Shown in pieces: positions 18,725-27,956 of a stretch of DNA of 63,307 bases. The notes beneath the pieces were generated by a model. That model searched no databases, was not told where the DNA came from, and was given only the letters and a program-made list of their open reading frames with translations. This stretch comes from Gloeomargarita sp. SKYB120 (GTDB taxonomy: Bacteria > Cyanobacteriota > Cyanobacteriia > Gloeomargaritales > Gloeomargaritaceae). Made by a program: the position numbers and the translations under genes. The stretch lies in the NCBI GenBank assembly GCA_025062155.1, contig JANXAM010000012.1, positions 1-63,307 on the forward strand. Direction: 5' to 3'. How positions within the stretch are numbered: the stretch's first letter is position 1; each line of letters opens with the position of its first letter.

Positions 18725-19348
18725 ATGCAAACGATGGTGCCAGCGCAGGACTTTTTCCGGGCGGCCTATGAACACCGTTACACCTGGGGACCAGAGTTTC
18801 CCGGCTACCAAGCCCAGGTGCAATACCAGGGGAGCCTGGGTAGCGCAACGGGTGAAGTGACGGTGGATAAAAACCTGAAATATACGGTGACGGGGATTGC
18901 CGACGAGGCCATCCGCAAGTGGGTGGAGCAGCAGATGTGGGAAATCATTACGCACCTGGGACGGCGACCCTTTGAGAAAGAACATGACGGTCATGTGTTC
19001 CACTACGGCGCGGTGCAACCGGATGGCTCCCAAGAAGTGCTCGTGCAAGTGGGGGATGTGACAAACCGTTATCATCTCAAAGACAATCACATCACCATGG
19101 TCTATCGTCATCTAGGGCCGCACACGATTGAAATTCACGTGGAGGAGTTTCACGAAACCCCCGAAGGCTCCATGGCAAAGACCTACTGGGCTACGGTGCC
19201 AGGGATGCGCTTCCAGTTCTGGGATGAGCATGGTCAAGTGGGCGACTACTGGACAGTCACCCGGCGACGCTCGGTGCAAGAGCAAAACGGTACGCGGCAA
19301 GAGCACGAATTGACCTTCAACAACCTGGCATTGCTACAGGGGGTGTAA
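18725..19348 (+). CDS. DUF3386 family protein
   Basis: A 207-residue soluble protein of the DUF3386 family, which I associate with cyanobacteria and plants. The start at 18725 follows an AGGAGGGCA ribosome binding site. The middle reads FHYGAVQPDGSQEVLVQVGD and the end WTVTRRRSVQEQNGTRQ; the sequence suggests a beta-rich lipocalin-like fold, which is an inference. There is no signal peptide or membrane helix. Its function is unknown. It follows exbD by 69 bp and overlaps the convergent ABC ATPase by 15 bp, so a link to iron uptake is possible but only positional. Confidence 0.7.
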   Translation: MQTMVPAQDFFRAAYEHRYTWGPEFPGYQAQVQYQGSLGSATGEVTVDKNLKYTVTGIADEAIRKWVEQQMWEIITHLGRRPFEKEHDGHVFHYGAVQPDGSQEVLVQVGDVTNRYHLKDNHITMVYRHLGPHTIEIHVEEFHETPEGSMAKTYWATVPGMRFQFWDEHGQVGDYWTVTRRRSVQEQNGTRQEHELTFNNLALLQGV

Positions 19349-20122
19349 AGGCACAATCTGGGGACCTACAGGAGTATCCAACACGTGTGCAGCAATGCCG
19401 AAGACCTCTTGCAGGTGAGCTGGCTTGAGAACTTCCTGGGGGTCCCCCATCGCCCGCAATCGTCCCTGCTGCAGGAGTCCCACCCGGTCGCTGTAGCGCA
19501 ACGCCAGGTTCAAATCATGTAGCGCCACCACTAGGGTCAGCCCCCGTTCCTGCTGCAACCGGCGCAACTGCTGGAGCAGATAAAGCTGGTAGTGTAGGTC
19601 CAAAAAGGTGGTGGGTTCATCGAGCAGGAGAATTTCGGGGTCTTGGGCAAGGGCCAGGGCCAAAAACACCCGCTGGCGTTGGCCCCCCGATAGCTCGCTC
19701 ACGGGCCGGTCTTGCCAGGGCAACAGTTCCATTTGCGCCAGCGCCCGGTTCACCTGGGTTTGACTGGCGGCATCTAGGTCCCATTGCCACCACGGTTGAT
19801 AGGGATGGCGCCCCAGACTCACTGTCTCCCGCACGGTGAGACCCGCTGGCAGTAAAGGTGACTGCGGCAGTAGAGCCAGATGTCGAGCCAATTCCCGGGC
19901 ACTATAGTCCCCTAACCTGCGTCCATGCAGAAAAACTGCTCCCTGGCTGGGCACCAGCAAACGGCTGAGTAACCGCAGCAGGGTGGATTTGCCCGAGCCA
20001 TTTGGGCCTACTAGCGTCAGCCATTCTCCTGGGTAGATTTCCAAGTCAATCCCTTGGACCACGGGTTGCCTGGGCTGATAACCCCCTGAAACTCCCACTG
20101 CCGCCAAGATGGGTCCTGACAT
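19334..20122 (-). CDS. Iron-type ABC transporter ATP-binding protein (FecE/FhuC-like)
   Basis: The ATPase for uptake of an iron complex, heme or cobalamin. From the ATG at 20122 it has 262 residues. Walker A is VGPNGSGKST, the signature is ELSGGQRQRVFLALALAQ, and Walker B is EILLLDEPTTFLD; the D-loop and switch HDLNLALRYSD are present. The frame extends to 20386 only as a shadow of the permease gene. The start is 2 bp after the permease stop, so the two are co-translated. FecE, FhuC, BtuD and HmuV cannot be separated by motifs alone. Confidence 0.88.
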   Translation of the reverse strand: MSGPILAAVGVSGGYQPRQPVVQGIDLEIYPGEWLTLVGPNGSGKSTLLRLLSRLLVPSQGAVFLHGRRLGDYSARELARHLALLPQSPLLPAGLTVRETVSLGRHPYQPWWQWDLDAASQTQVNRALAQMELLPWQDRPVSELSGGQRQRVFLALALAQDPEILLLDEPTTFLDLHYQLYLLQQLRRLQQERGLTLVVALHDLNLALRYSDRVGLLQQGRLRAMGDPQEVLKPAHLQEVFGIAAHVLDTPVGPQIVPLHPL

Positions 20123-20124
20123 CG

Positions 20125-21102
20125 CTAGGCACCCCCTGACCGCCGGTACAGCAGAGTGATAAAAAATGGTGCTCCCATCAGGGCGGTCATCGCCCCCACC
20201 GGTAGTTCGATACGTCCCAAGCGGGCTAGCGTATCGGCGGTGGTTAGCACCAGGGCCCCCATCACTGCCGCCCAGGGAATCAACCAGCGATAGGTCTGCA
20301 CGCCCAACAGACGTACCAGATGCGGCACCATCAACCCCACAAACCCAATCAAGCCACTGACGCTTACTGCTGCTGCTGTGAGCCACGTCGCCGTGAGTCC
20401 AACTGCCAAGCGCACCTTAGTCAACGAAAGGCCCAAGCTCATGGCCCGTTCATCGCCCAATCCCAAGATGTCCAGCGTCCGTCCCCAGGGCCAGGCCGCC
20501 AGCAGTCCCATCACGATAGGTAAGGCAACCGCCTGCACTTCTTCCCAGCCCCGGGCGTTGAGACTCCCCACCAGCCAGTTCAGGGCAATTTGCACCCGGT
20601 CGTCGGCAAACAACAGTAGGATGGTGGTGACCGACCCTAGGAACGCGCTGACAGCAACCCCCGCCAAAATCAAGCGCGTCACTGACAACTGGCCCGGTTG
20701 CCAGGCCAAGGCGTACACCAGCAGCGCGGTTGCCACACTGCCGACCCACGCCACTAACGGCACCCAAGCCAAGGCCACGCCCTGCACGATGGGAATGACG
20801 GCTGCCAGTCCCGCGCCTGCCGCAATGCCCAGCAAATAGGGGTCTGCCAGGGGGTTGCGCAACATCCCTTGCATCAGTGCGCCAGCGGTTCCCAGAGCTG
20901 CCCCTACTGCCATCCCGAGCAGCACCCGCGGCAACCGCAGTTCCCAGAGAATGGTTTGGGGGAGTTCTTCGCCCTGTCGCAAAAGTGCCTGCACCACTTG
21001 GGACGTCGTCAACGGCACCGAACCGAGCCGGAGCGCCAGGAGACCGATGCCCCCCAGCAGCGCCGTCAATCCTAGCAATCCCGCTACTGGCCGTGCTTTC
21101 AT
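20125..21102 (-). CDS. FecCD-family ABC transporter permease
   Basis: A 325-residue inner-membrane permease with about nine to ten predicted helices. Diagnostic stretches are LRLPRVLLGMAVGAALGTAG, QGMLRNPLADPYLLGI and GLIGFVGLMVPHLVRLLG, which belong to the FecCD/BtuC family. Only one permease gene is present, so it must work as a homodimer. It lies 10 bp after the receptor gene and 2 bp before the ATPase gene. Confidence 0.9.
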   Translation of the reverse strand: MKARPVAGLLGLTALLGGIGLLALRLGSVPLTTSQVVQALLRQGEELPQTILWELRLPRVLLGMAVGAALGTAGALMQGMLRNPLADPYLLGIAAGAGLAAVIPIVQGVALAWVPLVAWVGSVATALLVYALAWQPGQLSVTRLILAGVAVSAFLGSVTTILLLFADDRVQIALNWLVGSLNARGWEEVQAVALPIVMGLLAAWPWGRTLDILGLGDERAMSLGLSLTKVRLAVGLTATWLTAAAVSVSGLIGFVGLMVPHLVRLLGVQTYRWLIPWAAVMGALVLTTADTLARLGRIELPVGAMTALMGAPFFITLLYRRSGGA

Positions 21103-21112
21103 TCCTATCTAT

Positions 21113-23398
21113 CTAGAACTGCCAGTTGATCCCCACCGAGATATTGGTTCCTGGCTGGGCCAGGCGGTCCACCCGAAACGCATCGGCGCGGGGGAAATTG
21201 CGCAAATCGGCGTACTCAAAGTATTTGGTGTTGGTGAGATTAAAAATCCCCAGATTCAATGACACCAGTGGCGTAATCCGTACGTAGCCCAACAAATCCA
21301 AACGGGTGTAGCCCCGAGGGACTAGAAAGACATCTGGATCAGGCACGCGCGGGCGACCCACAAAGGTCCCCACCAGTTCCACACCCCAGCGGTCCTCCTG
21401 GCCCCGGAACCGCAATCCCGCGACTGCTTTAAACGGGTCCACCGTGACGAGGGGCCGGTCGTTCGTCAAGTCGTCCCCCACCGCATAGCCCAGTGACCCA
21501 AACACACTCAGGCCAAAGGGGTTATCCAGAAACCGGTACTCGCCGCTGAATTCCACGCCATAGATGCGCGCCCGTGCCGCATTGCGCGATTGAAAACGCA
21601 ACACCGGACCACGAATCCCCGGTAAAGTCGTCGTCCCCACAAAGGCAAATTTCTCGATGAAATTGCGGTAGGAGTTGTAAAAGGCCGCCAAGGTAAACCG
21701 TCCCCGCTCCGAGCGCCCCCGAAACCCTAATTCAAAACCGTCACTGGTTTCTGCTTTCAGGTCGGGATTGGGTTCCACATAGTAGGCCGGAAACGTCACC
21801 GTGTTGGCAAAGCCGCTGTTGATTTCGTCGTAGGTTGGGGCGCGGAACCCACGGGCGTATTGGGCAAAAAGATTAAACCCCGGCGCAAACCGCCAGACCA
21901 ACCCCAAGCGCGGTGAAAAACTGGTGGCTTCAAAGTTGGACGTGCGAATCCCCGCCGGCAAGTTACGCAGGAAATCCCGGTCCGGATTAGCCGTCAACCG
22001 GTAAAAGTCAAAGCGCAGCCCTGGAATCAAACTCAGGCTCTCACCAATCTGAATCTCATCCTGCACAAAAATCCCCAACCGCAGGGTGTCCGAATCGGGA
22101 AAATCTTTGAGTGGGAAATTTTCGGGGATGCGCTCACGGGTCACCGCTCCCGTCACCCGGTCGATTTGAATCTTGTCGCGCGGGCGTTCGTTGCGCTGGA
22201 TAGAAAAATCTACCCCATAGGTCAACAAGTGTTCCGCTGCCCCCGTGCGAAACGGGCTGGAAAACTGCACACTGGCCCCGGCGATGCGCTCCAGGAAATT
22301 CCCCGTGGACTGGCGAATAAACCGCCCCCGGTCTTCAAACGTGTTTTCGGGCACTTCCGTATTTTGGTAGTACAGCAGCACCCTAGCCGACTGCAGCCAA
22401 CTGGTTTCGGGATTTTGGAAATCGTATTCCAGGCTCACCCGCTGGCGTTGAGTGCGCACCTGCGAGCGAAAGCGCTGGACAGCCCGCGCCCGAGTTTCTT
22501 CAAGGATGTTAGCCTGCGCGAACCGGGTGGTCAGTGGCCGGTCTAGGAAATCCCCTGTGAGTTTGAGCTTGCGGCCGTCCCCCACTTGGAACACTACCTT
22601 GCCAAAGAAGTTATTGCTCTCACCCGATTGCCGGTCATGGAAGCGGGAGTCCCCCAAGCGATTCGGCTCACGGAAATCTCGCCGGGTGTAGAGCGCCACC
22701 CCTGAGACCGGCCCACTGCGAAACGCCACAGCTCCCCGCTGGTTACTCGCGGAATTAGCGCTGGCGTAGTTGGGGAACACCTGAAAGTAGGTATCTCGTC
22801 CTGTAATCGCCAGCAAGTCCTCTGGGTCAATAGTGATGAACGACACCACACCCCCTAGCGCATCCGACCCGTACAGCGCTGACCCTGGCCCTTTGAGAAT
22901 TTCCACCTGCTTGAGCGTACTCAAATCCACAAAATCGCGCCCGATGCGAATCGGCCCCAGTTCAAACTCCCCTGGCAGGCGAATGCCATCGACTTGCAGC
23001 AGCACCCGGTTGCCTTCTAACCCCCGGATATTGAAGTTCAACGTGCCATAGCGGGATGAAAAGGGCGCCGACACATTCGGCTGGTAGCGCAACAAATCCT
23101 GCGGCGTTTGCACATTGTTTTGCTCGATTTCCTGGCGGTCAATCACCGTCACCGAACTGGGCGATTCCTGCACCTCCCGGGGCGTGCGCGTTCCCGTGAC
23201 GGTAATTTCGATGTCCTCCGCTTGCGCCGTGCGGCTGTCTCGCGCCGGTGGCGTTTCCGCTTGCGCCAGCAAACAATGGCGGGAAAACTCCGCCACTCCT
23301 TCTTCCCAGACTGGACAGGATTTTTGGGCCAATGCCGGGCTGAGCATCACGCCCCACAAGAGAAATGCACCCGTCCATCCATAACGTTTGATAGGCAT
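21113..23398 (-). CDS. TonB-dependent outer-membrane receptor
   Basis: A 761-residue receptor from the ATG at 23398, preceded by GGAGGAG; the upstream in-frame ATG is inside the ribosome binding site. A signal peptide (about 1-25, ending SPALAQ) is followed by the TonB box region DIEITVTGTRTPREV, the plug (about 70-180; PSSVTVIDRQEIEQ, GSALYGSDALGGVVSF) and a 22-strand barrel ending NISVGINWQF with the C-terminal Phe typical of barrel assembly. It most resembles the hemoglobin/transferrin/siderophore group. The ligand is not determined. It is followed by permease and ATPase genes. Confidence 0.9.
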   Translation of the reverse strand: MPIKRYGWTGAFLLWGVMLSPALAQKSCPVWEEGVAEFSRHCLLAQAETPPARDSRTAQAEDIEITVTGTRTPREVQESPSSVTVIDRQEIEQNNVQTPQDLLRYQPNVSAPFSSRYGTLNFNIRGLEGNRVLLQVDGIRLPGEFELGPIRIGRDFVDLSTLKQVEILKGPGSALYGSDALGGVVSFITIDPEDLLAITGRDTYFQVFPNYASANSASNQRGAVAFRSGPVSGVALYTRRDFREPNRLGDSRFHDRQSGESNNFFGKVVFQVGDGRKLKLTGDFLDRPLTTRFAQANILEETRARAVQRFRSQVRTQRQRVSLEYDFQNPETSWLQSARVLLYYQNTEVPENTFEDRGRFIRQSTGNFLERIAGASVQFSSPFRTGAAEHLLTYGVDFSIQRNERPRDKIQIDRVTGAVTRERIPENFPLKDFPDSDTLRLGIFVQDEIQIGESLSLIPGLRFDFYRLTANPDRDFLRNLPAGIRTSNFEATSFSPRLGLVWRFAPGFNLFAQYARGFRAPTYDEINSGFANTVTFPAYYVEPNPDLKAETSDGFELGFRGRSERGRFTLAAFYNSYRNFIEKFAFVGTTTLPGIRGPVLRFQSRNAARARIYGVEFSGEYRFLDNPFGLSVFGSLGYAVGDDLTNDRPLVTVDPFKAVAGLRFRGQEDRWGVELVGTFVGRPRVPDPDVFLVPRGYTRLDLLGYVRITPLVSLNLGIFNLTNTKYFEYADLRNFPRADAFRVDRLAQPGTNISVGINWQF

Positions 23399-23440
23399 TG
23401 CACACTCCTCCACCTGTTGAACGAATGGGAAAATGGAAAC

Positions 23441-24283
23441 TTAACGCCGTCCCTGGGCAATCGCCTGTAGGCGCAGCGCTGCTTGCCGAATAGCTTCGAC
23501 ACTTCCCGGATTCACCAGTCCGTAGTAATCCAAGGCATACACCTCCCCTTGTCGTACCGCCTTTAACCGCCGCCAAAACGACTGGGATTGCCAGCGGGGC
23601 AAGGGATTCTCACCGGGTCCCCCCACCACAATCAGCACCTCCGGGTCCAAGCGCAACACCTGCTCCGGCGACAGGGTGACATAACCTGCGATCGGGGAAC
23701 GTCCCTGTAAATCCGCCGCCAGGTTCCGCAGGTGAAACCGCTCCAGCATGGAACCCGCCCAGCTATCGCGATTTGGTGTCAAGATAGGACGTTCGCTGAC
23801 TAGAACCAACACCTCGCGCGCCCGCGCTGGTTTGGGGGCATTCAGGGAACGAAACAGCCGGAGCAAGGGGTCTGGGTTAGTTGCCGTCAACTGAGCCAAC
23901 TGGCGCGTCACCGCTTCCAGGTCTTCCCAGCGCCGCACATCCACTAAGTGCGTGGCAATGCCTAAAGATTGCAAGCGATTAGCCGTCGGTTCATGAAAAA
24001 GACTTGCACCAATGACCACATCGGGTTTCAGGGCTACAATCCGCTCTAAATTTGGCTGCACCCGTCCTTCACTCACCTTGGGTAAACGCGCCAATTCCGG
24101 CTGCTTTTCCAGCAGGGAACTTCCCGGCACCCCCACCAGCCGTTGCCCATCTAAGCGGTGCAAAATATCCGCCGTTAACGACGTCAGCGCCACTACCCGC
24201 CGATAGGGTTGCGCCCAAGCTACTGTCGCACTTGCCAACAGTATCCCCAGCGCCAGCGCCCTACGCCGCACCCAAAGCCGCAT
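23441..24283 (-). CDS. Periplasmic iron/heme/cobalamin-binding protein (FecB/BtuF-like)
   Basis: A 280-residue substrate-binding protein for the ABC transporter next door. The ATG at 24283 is preceded by AAGGAG; a GTG one codon upstream is possible. The signal sequence runs to about residue 24 (LASATVAWAQ). It then has YRRVVALTSLTADILHRL, IVALKPDVVIGASLF and SPEQVLRLDPEVLIVVGG, the two-lobed type III binding fold joined by a long helix. There is no lipobox cysteine, so it should be free in the periplasm. It heads the receptor-permease-ATPase run. Ligand specificity cannot be read. Confidence 0.85.
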   Translation of the reverse strand: MRLWVRRRALALGILLASATVAWAQPYRRVVALTSLTADILHRLDGQRLVGVPGSSLLEKQPELARLPKVSEGRVQPNLERIVALKPDVVIGASLFHEPTANRLQSLGIATHLVDVRRWEDLEAVTRQLAQLTATNPDPLLRLFRSLNAPKPARAREVLVLVSERPILTPNRDSWAGSMLERFHLRNLAADLQGRSPIAGYVTLSPEQVLRLDPEVLIVVGGPGENPLPRWQSQSFWRRLKAVRQGEVYALDYYGLVNPGSVEAIRQAALRLQAIAQGRR

Positions 24284-24462
24284 CACTATTGACTCCTTAT
24301 GTCGTAACCTAACCCCAGTTTATTGAAAATAAAATTCAAAAGCAATAAATGACAGCCAAGTTATCCACGCTTGTTGTCCAGCGGGTCGCAGGGCAAAGTC
24401 CCCCTGTTGAAGGTTACTTAGCTGTAGAGCAACTATCGTCAAACCCGCAGAAGCCTGGGAGA

Positions 24463-24876
24463 TTACGGTAAGCGAATGCCATCCATCAGCCGCAGTACGC
24501 GCCTGCCCTCGATACCCCGCACATTGATGTCCCATGAGTCGTAGAAAAATGACTGTCGCACCGACACCCCTGGCTCATAACGGAACACATCCCGGAGCGT
24601 TTGCGAATTGCTGCGTTCAATGCGCTTGCGGTCAATGACTGTCACCGATGCGGGCGAATCGTCCACTCGGCGCGGCGTGCGGGTGACCACTGTGGTGATA
24701 GAGTCTTCATCTACAGCAGGGGGACCGGCCAACTGTGCGAGGAGACAGGCGCGAGAGAATTCGGCGATACCTGCTTGCCACAGGGGATAGGGCGGTTGCG
24801 CCATTGCTGGGTTCAGCACAGCACTCCATCCCATCGCTGTTAGCAGAATTTGTAAGCAACCCCGTCGCAGAGTCAT
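24463..24876 (-). pseudogene. Truncated TonB-dependent receptor (signal peptide plus part of plug)
   Basis: An N-terminal receptor fragment of 137 residues from the ATG at 24876. It has its own signal peptide (ending NPAMAQ), then WQAGIAEFSRACLLAQLAG and the plug start PASVTVIDRKRIERS, and stops after MDGIRLP. The full receptor at 23398 has the same arrangement (GVAEFSRHCLLAQAE, VDGIRLPGEFE), so the pair are paralogues and similarity ends exactly at IRLP. No barrel can be made. Bases 24320-24462 hold no recognisable remainder. It is either a dead duplicate, or the short product is exported with no clear function. Confidence 0.75.
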
Positions 24877-24905
24877 GACGCAGTACTCGTTTTGTTTAGT
24901 TCCCA

Positions 24906-24920
24906 CAATTTAGCTAATTG
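24906..24920 (-). promoter_or_regulatory. Inverted repeat upstream of the truncated receptor gene
   Basis: CAATT at 24906-24910 and AATTG at 24916-24920 form an inverted repeat around TAGCT, about 30 bp before the receptor fragment ATG. The position suits an operator for the iron-uptake genes downstream, but it does not match the Fur consensus well. Confidence 0.25.
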
Positions 24921-24976
24921 CTCCCTGGTACTGCAGAGTCTGATGAGTTTACACAGGGTAGTTTCCCGTGAAACTC

Positions 24977-26836
24977 TTACAACCGATGCCCGCAGGCCGG
25001 ACAAAAGCGAAACTCACTTTGAATGGGGGCACTACAAGCGGGACATTCCGTGCGCTGGCGCGGGCGCTCCGGCAACCCAAACATCTGGTCATTACTATGC
25101 CCCGGCTTCACCATGGGGTAGCAATTCTCCGTGGGATTTACATGCACATCCATCAATACCGGCCCTGGATACACCAGCATTTCTTTGAGCGCTGATTCCA
25201 GCTCATCCCGCCGCCGCACCAGCATCCCCTTGACCCCATACGCTTCCGCCAGCTTCACAAAATCTGGCATGCCCGCTTCCATGGCCGAGTGGGCGTAGCG
25301 CTCCTGGTAAAACGCTTCCTGCCACTGGCGCACCATCCCCTGCCAGAAGTTGTTGATAATTACTGTCTTCACGGGCAATTGGTACTGCACTAGCGTCCCC
25401 AGCTCCTGGATGTTCATTTGCACACTGGCATCGCCGCTAACGCAAATGACTTGAGCATCCGGTAGGGCCACTTGGACGCCCATCGCCGCCGGCAGCCCAA
25501 ACCCCATCGTCCCCAAGCCGGAACTGGAAATCCACCGCCGGGGACCGCAGTTCAAAAACTGAGCCGCCCACATCTGATGCTGGCCCACATCCGTCGTGTA
25601 GTAGGCATCGGGCGCCAGTTGTCCCAACGTCACAATCACTTCCTGGGGCGAGAGCCATTCCCCTTCCCGGGGCACCACCAGTGGGTAATCCTGGCGCCAG
25701 GCGGCAATCTGGGCTAACCAGGGCTTCGTGCGCTCAGGATCAGGCTGCGGCCCAGTCTGCAAATACTGCAACCAATCCACCAGCACCTGCCGCACATCCC
25801 CCACAATCGGCACATCGGGCGGGCGATTCTTCCCGACTTCCGCCGGGTCAATGTCCACATGGATCACCTTGGCATGGGGCGCAAATTCCGCCAGTTTCCC
25901 TGTCACCCGGTCGTCGAATCGTGCCCCCAACGCAATCAACAAATCGCACTGGCTCACGGCAAAGTTAGCGTAGGCCGTCCCGTGCATCCCTAGCATTCCT
26001 ACCGACAACGGGTGCTGCTCGTCAAACGCGCCCTTACCCATCAAAGTCGTGGTCACGGGAATCTGGAACCACTCCGCCAATTGCTGAATTTCCCGGTGCG
26101 CGCCTGCCGCAATCGCCCCACCCCCCACGTACAGCAAGGGCCGTTTCGCTTCTAGCAATAGTCGGCTCGCCTGAGCAATCTGGCGCGGATTCCCTTTCAC
26201 CGTGGGCCGATACCCCGGCAACTTCACCTGCCCCGGCATGACCGGCACATAGTCAAACTGCTCTTCCCCCACATCCTTGGGAATGTCAATCAACACGGGT
26301 CCTGGGCGTCCCGTACTGGCAATGTAAAACGCTTCCGCCACAATCCGGGCCATATCGCGGGGGTCGCGCACCACATAGGAATGCTTAACAATCGGCAACG
26401 TAATTCCAAAAATGTCCGTCTCTTGGAACGCATCACTACCAATGGCCGACCGCCGCACCTGCCCGGTGATCACCACCATGGGGATGGAGTCCATGTGCGC
26501 CGTGGCAATTGCCGTTACCAGATTTGTCGCCCCCGGCCCCGACGTCCCAAAACAGACCCCCACCTTTCCCGTCGCCCGCGCATAGCCGTCTGCCCCGTGT
26601 CCCGCCGCTTGCTCGTGCCGCACCAGGATATGCTGCATCTTGCCTTCAGCTTCCCAGCGGTAGAGTTCGTCATAGACCGGTAAAATAGCGCCGCCAGGAT
26701 ACCCAAAAATATGCCGCACACCGTGCCGGTACAGGCTATCAATCAGAGCGTAAGCGCCTGTGCAACGGCGGGGAGTCGTTTCAGCACTAGCCGGCGCAGT
26801 CGTCGCAGCCGCGGAGGTCGTCGTACTGGTCAACAA
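24977..26836 (-). CDS. ilvB: Acetolactate synthase large subunit with C-terminal zinc ribbon
   Basis: The thiamine-diphosphate enzyme that joins two pyruvates (or pyruvate and 2-oxobutyrate) in branched-chain amino acid synthesis. The 619-residue protein has the ThDP glutamate region [36 protein letters not shown], and the cofactor motif [18 protein letters not shown]. After the normal end ([12 protein letters not shown]) come CPAC and CPACGHRL separated by 12 residues, a predicted zinc ribbon. The start is uncertain: the frame has only TTG at 26836 and no ATG upstream, and the first 22 residues are Ser/Thr/Ala-rich. The regulatory subunit ilvN is not adjacent. Confidence 0.92.
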   Translation of the reverse strand: MLTSTTTSAAATTAPASAETTPRRCTGAYALIDSLYRHGVRHIFGYPGGAILPVYDELYRWEAEGKMQHILVRHEQAAGHGADGYARATGKVGVCFGTSGPGATNLVTAIATAHMDSIPMVVITGQVRRSAIGSDAFQETDIFGITLPIVKHSYVVRDPRDMARIVAEAFYIASTGRPGPVLIDIPKDVGEEQFDYVPVMPGQVKLPGYRPTVKGNPRQIAQASRLLLEAKRPLLYVGGGAIAAGAHREIQQLAEWFQIPVTTTLMGKGAFDEQHPLSVGMLGMHGTAYANFAVSQCDLLIALGARFDDRVTGKLAEFAPHAKVIHVDIDPAEVGKNRPPDVPIVGDVRQVLVDWLQYLQTGPQPDPERTKPWLAQIAAWRQDYPLVVPREGEWLSPQEVIVTLGQLAPDAYYTTDVGQHQMWAAQFLNCGPRRWISSSGLGTMGFGLPAAMGVQVALPDAQVICVSGDASVQMNIQELGTLVQYQLPVKTVIINNFWQGMVRQWQEAFYQERYAHSAMEAGMPDFVKLAEAYGVKGMLVRRRDELESALKEMLVYPGPVLMDVHVNPTENCYPMVKPGHSNDQMFGLPERPRQRTECPACSAPIQSEFRFCPACGHRL

Positions 26837-27015
26837 GGCAATAACAGTTGCAAAAATTACAAAACGGTTGTGTTTCCTTAGTGTAACGACCGATTTTACC
26901 GTTGTCCAGGGTACAAAACGGCCAAACTGGTCGAAAAAATTTAAGAATTTTTAAGCGTTGACCGGCCACGGCTTATCTATGCTGAAAGGGGGAAGGGGAG
27001 ATGGGTTGAGGGCCA

Positions 27016-27922
27016 ATGACAACCGCGTTGCCTGTGGTGAGCCTGGTCGATTGGACGCAGGGGACGCCCGCCCAACGTCATGAATTTGTCTGGCAAGTGG
27101 GTCAAGCGCTGGAGAAGGTGGGCTTTTTCGTTCTAGTTGACCATGGTCTGACGCCCGACCTACTGGCGGCTGCCTATGAACAGGTCGTTGCCTTGTTTGC
27201 GTTGCCCCTGGCCCAAAAACAGCGCTACGCCAAGCCCGAATGGCACGGGCAACGGGGGTATGTGTCGTTAGGGCAAGAACACGCCCAAGGCCATCCCCTG
27301 CCCGACTGGAAAGAGTTTTGGCACATTGGGCGCACCAACAATCTCTGGCCCCAGGAATTGCCGGATGTGGCACCCATCCTGACCCGCCTGTATGCCGCTT
27401 TAGTTACTCCAGGCGATTTCCCTGTATCTCGACCAGCTGCTGGACTTTTTACCCAACCTGGTGCGGGGCGGCGACACCTTGTTGCGCTTGGCGCATTACC
27501 CACCCCTACCGGCGGGATTACCCCCTGGCATCCTGCGAGCAGCGCCCCACACGGACATTAACCTGATCACCCTCCTGTGCGGCGCGACCAGTGAGGGACT
27601 CGAACTCCAGCAGCGGGATGGTACTTGGTGGCCAGTGCCCGTGCTGCCAGAAGCGCTGGTGGTGGATAGCGGCGACATGTTGCAGTGGTTGACCAATGGA
27701 CTCCTGCGCAGCACGACCCATCGCGTGATGAATCCCACCGGTCAGAATGTCTCGCGCTACTCGTTGCCGTTTTTCGTCCATCCCCGGCCCGAGGTGGAGT
27801 TGACGCCATTGCCGGCCTGTGTCGCCCGCACGGGTGGGGATGCTCGTTTTGGTCGCATCACGGCTGGGGAGTATTTGCACCAGCGCCTGCAGGAAATTGG
27901 CGTCGCTGCGCCAGCCACGTGA
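27016..27922 (+). pseudogene. 2OG-Fe(II) oxygenase, frameshifted
   Basis: An isopenicillin-N-synthase-type dioxygenase split by one frameshift. Frame one (27016-27561) carries the N-terminal DIOX domain, with QALEKVGFFVLVDHGL and GYVSLGQEHAQG, and stays sensible to about LTRLYAAL (27402). The C-terminal catalytic part is in the +1 frame from about 27404 (LLQAISLYLDQLLDFL) to 27922. It keeps iron ligands His and Asp of APHTDINLIT, the distal His of STTHRVMNP, and the 2OG-binding Arg and Ser of NVSRYSLPFF. The total is near 302 codons, shorter than the usual 330-350, so a small out-of-frame deletion is likely. Substrate unknown. Confidence 0.8.
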
Positions 27923-27956
27923 AATAATAGACCCTGAAGACGTTGCCACCGCACCT

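Noticed and set aside
24290-24462. Cobalamin riboswitch in front of the binding-protein/receptor genes, which would mark them as BtuB/BtuF
   Set aside because: The gap is too short and I saw no B12-box-like GCCACTG or riboswitch fold; receptor ligand remains open between iron chelate, heme and cobalamin.
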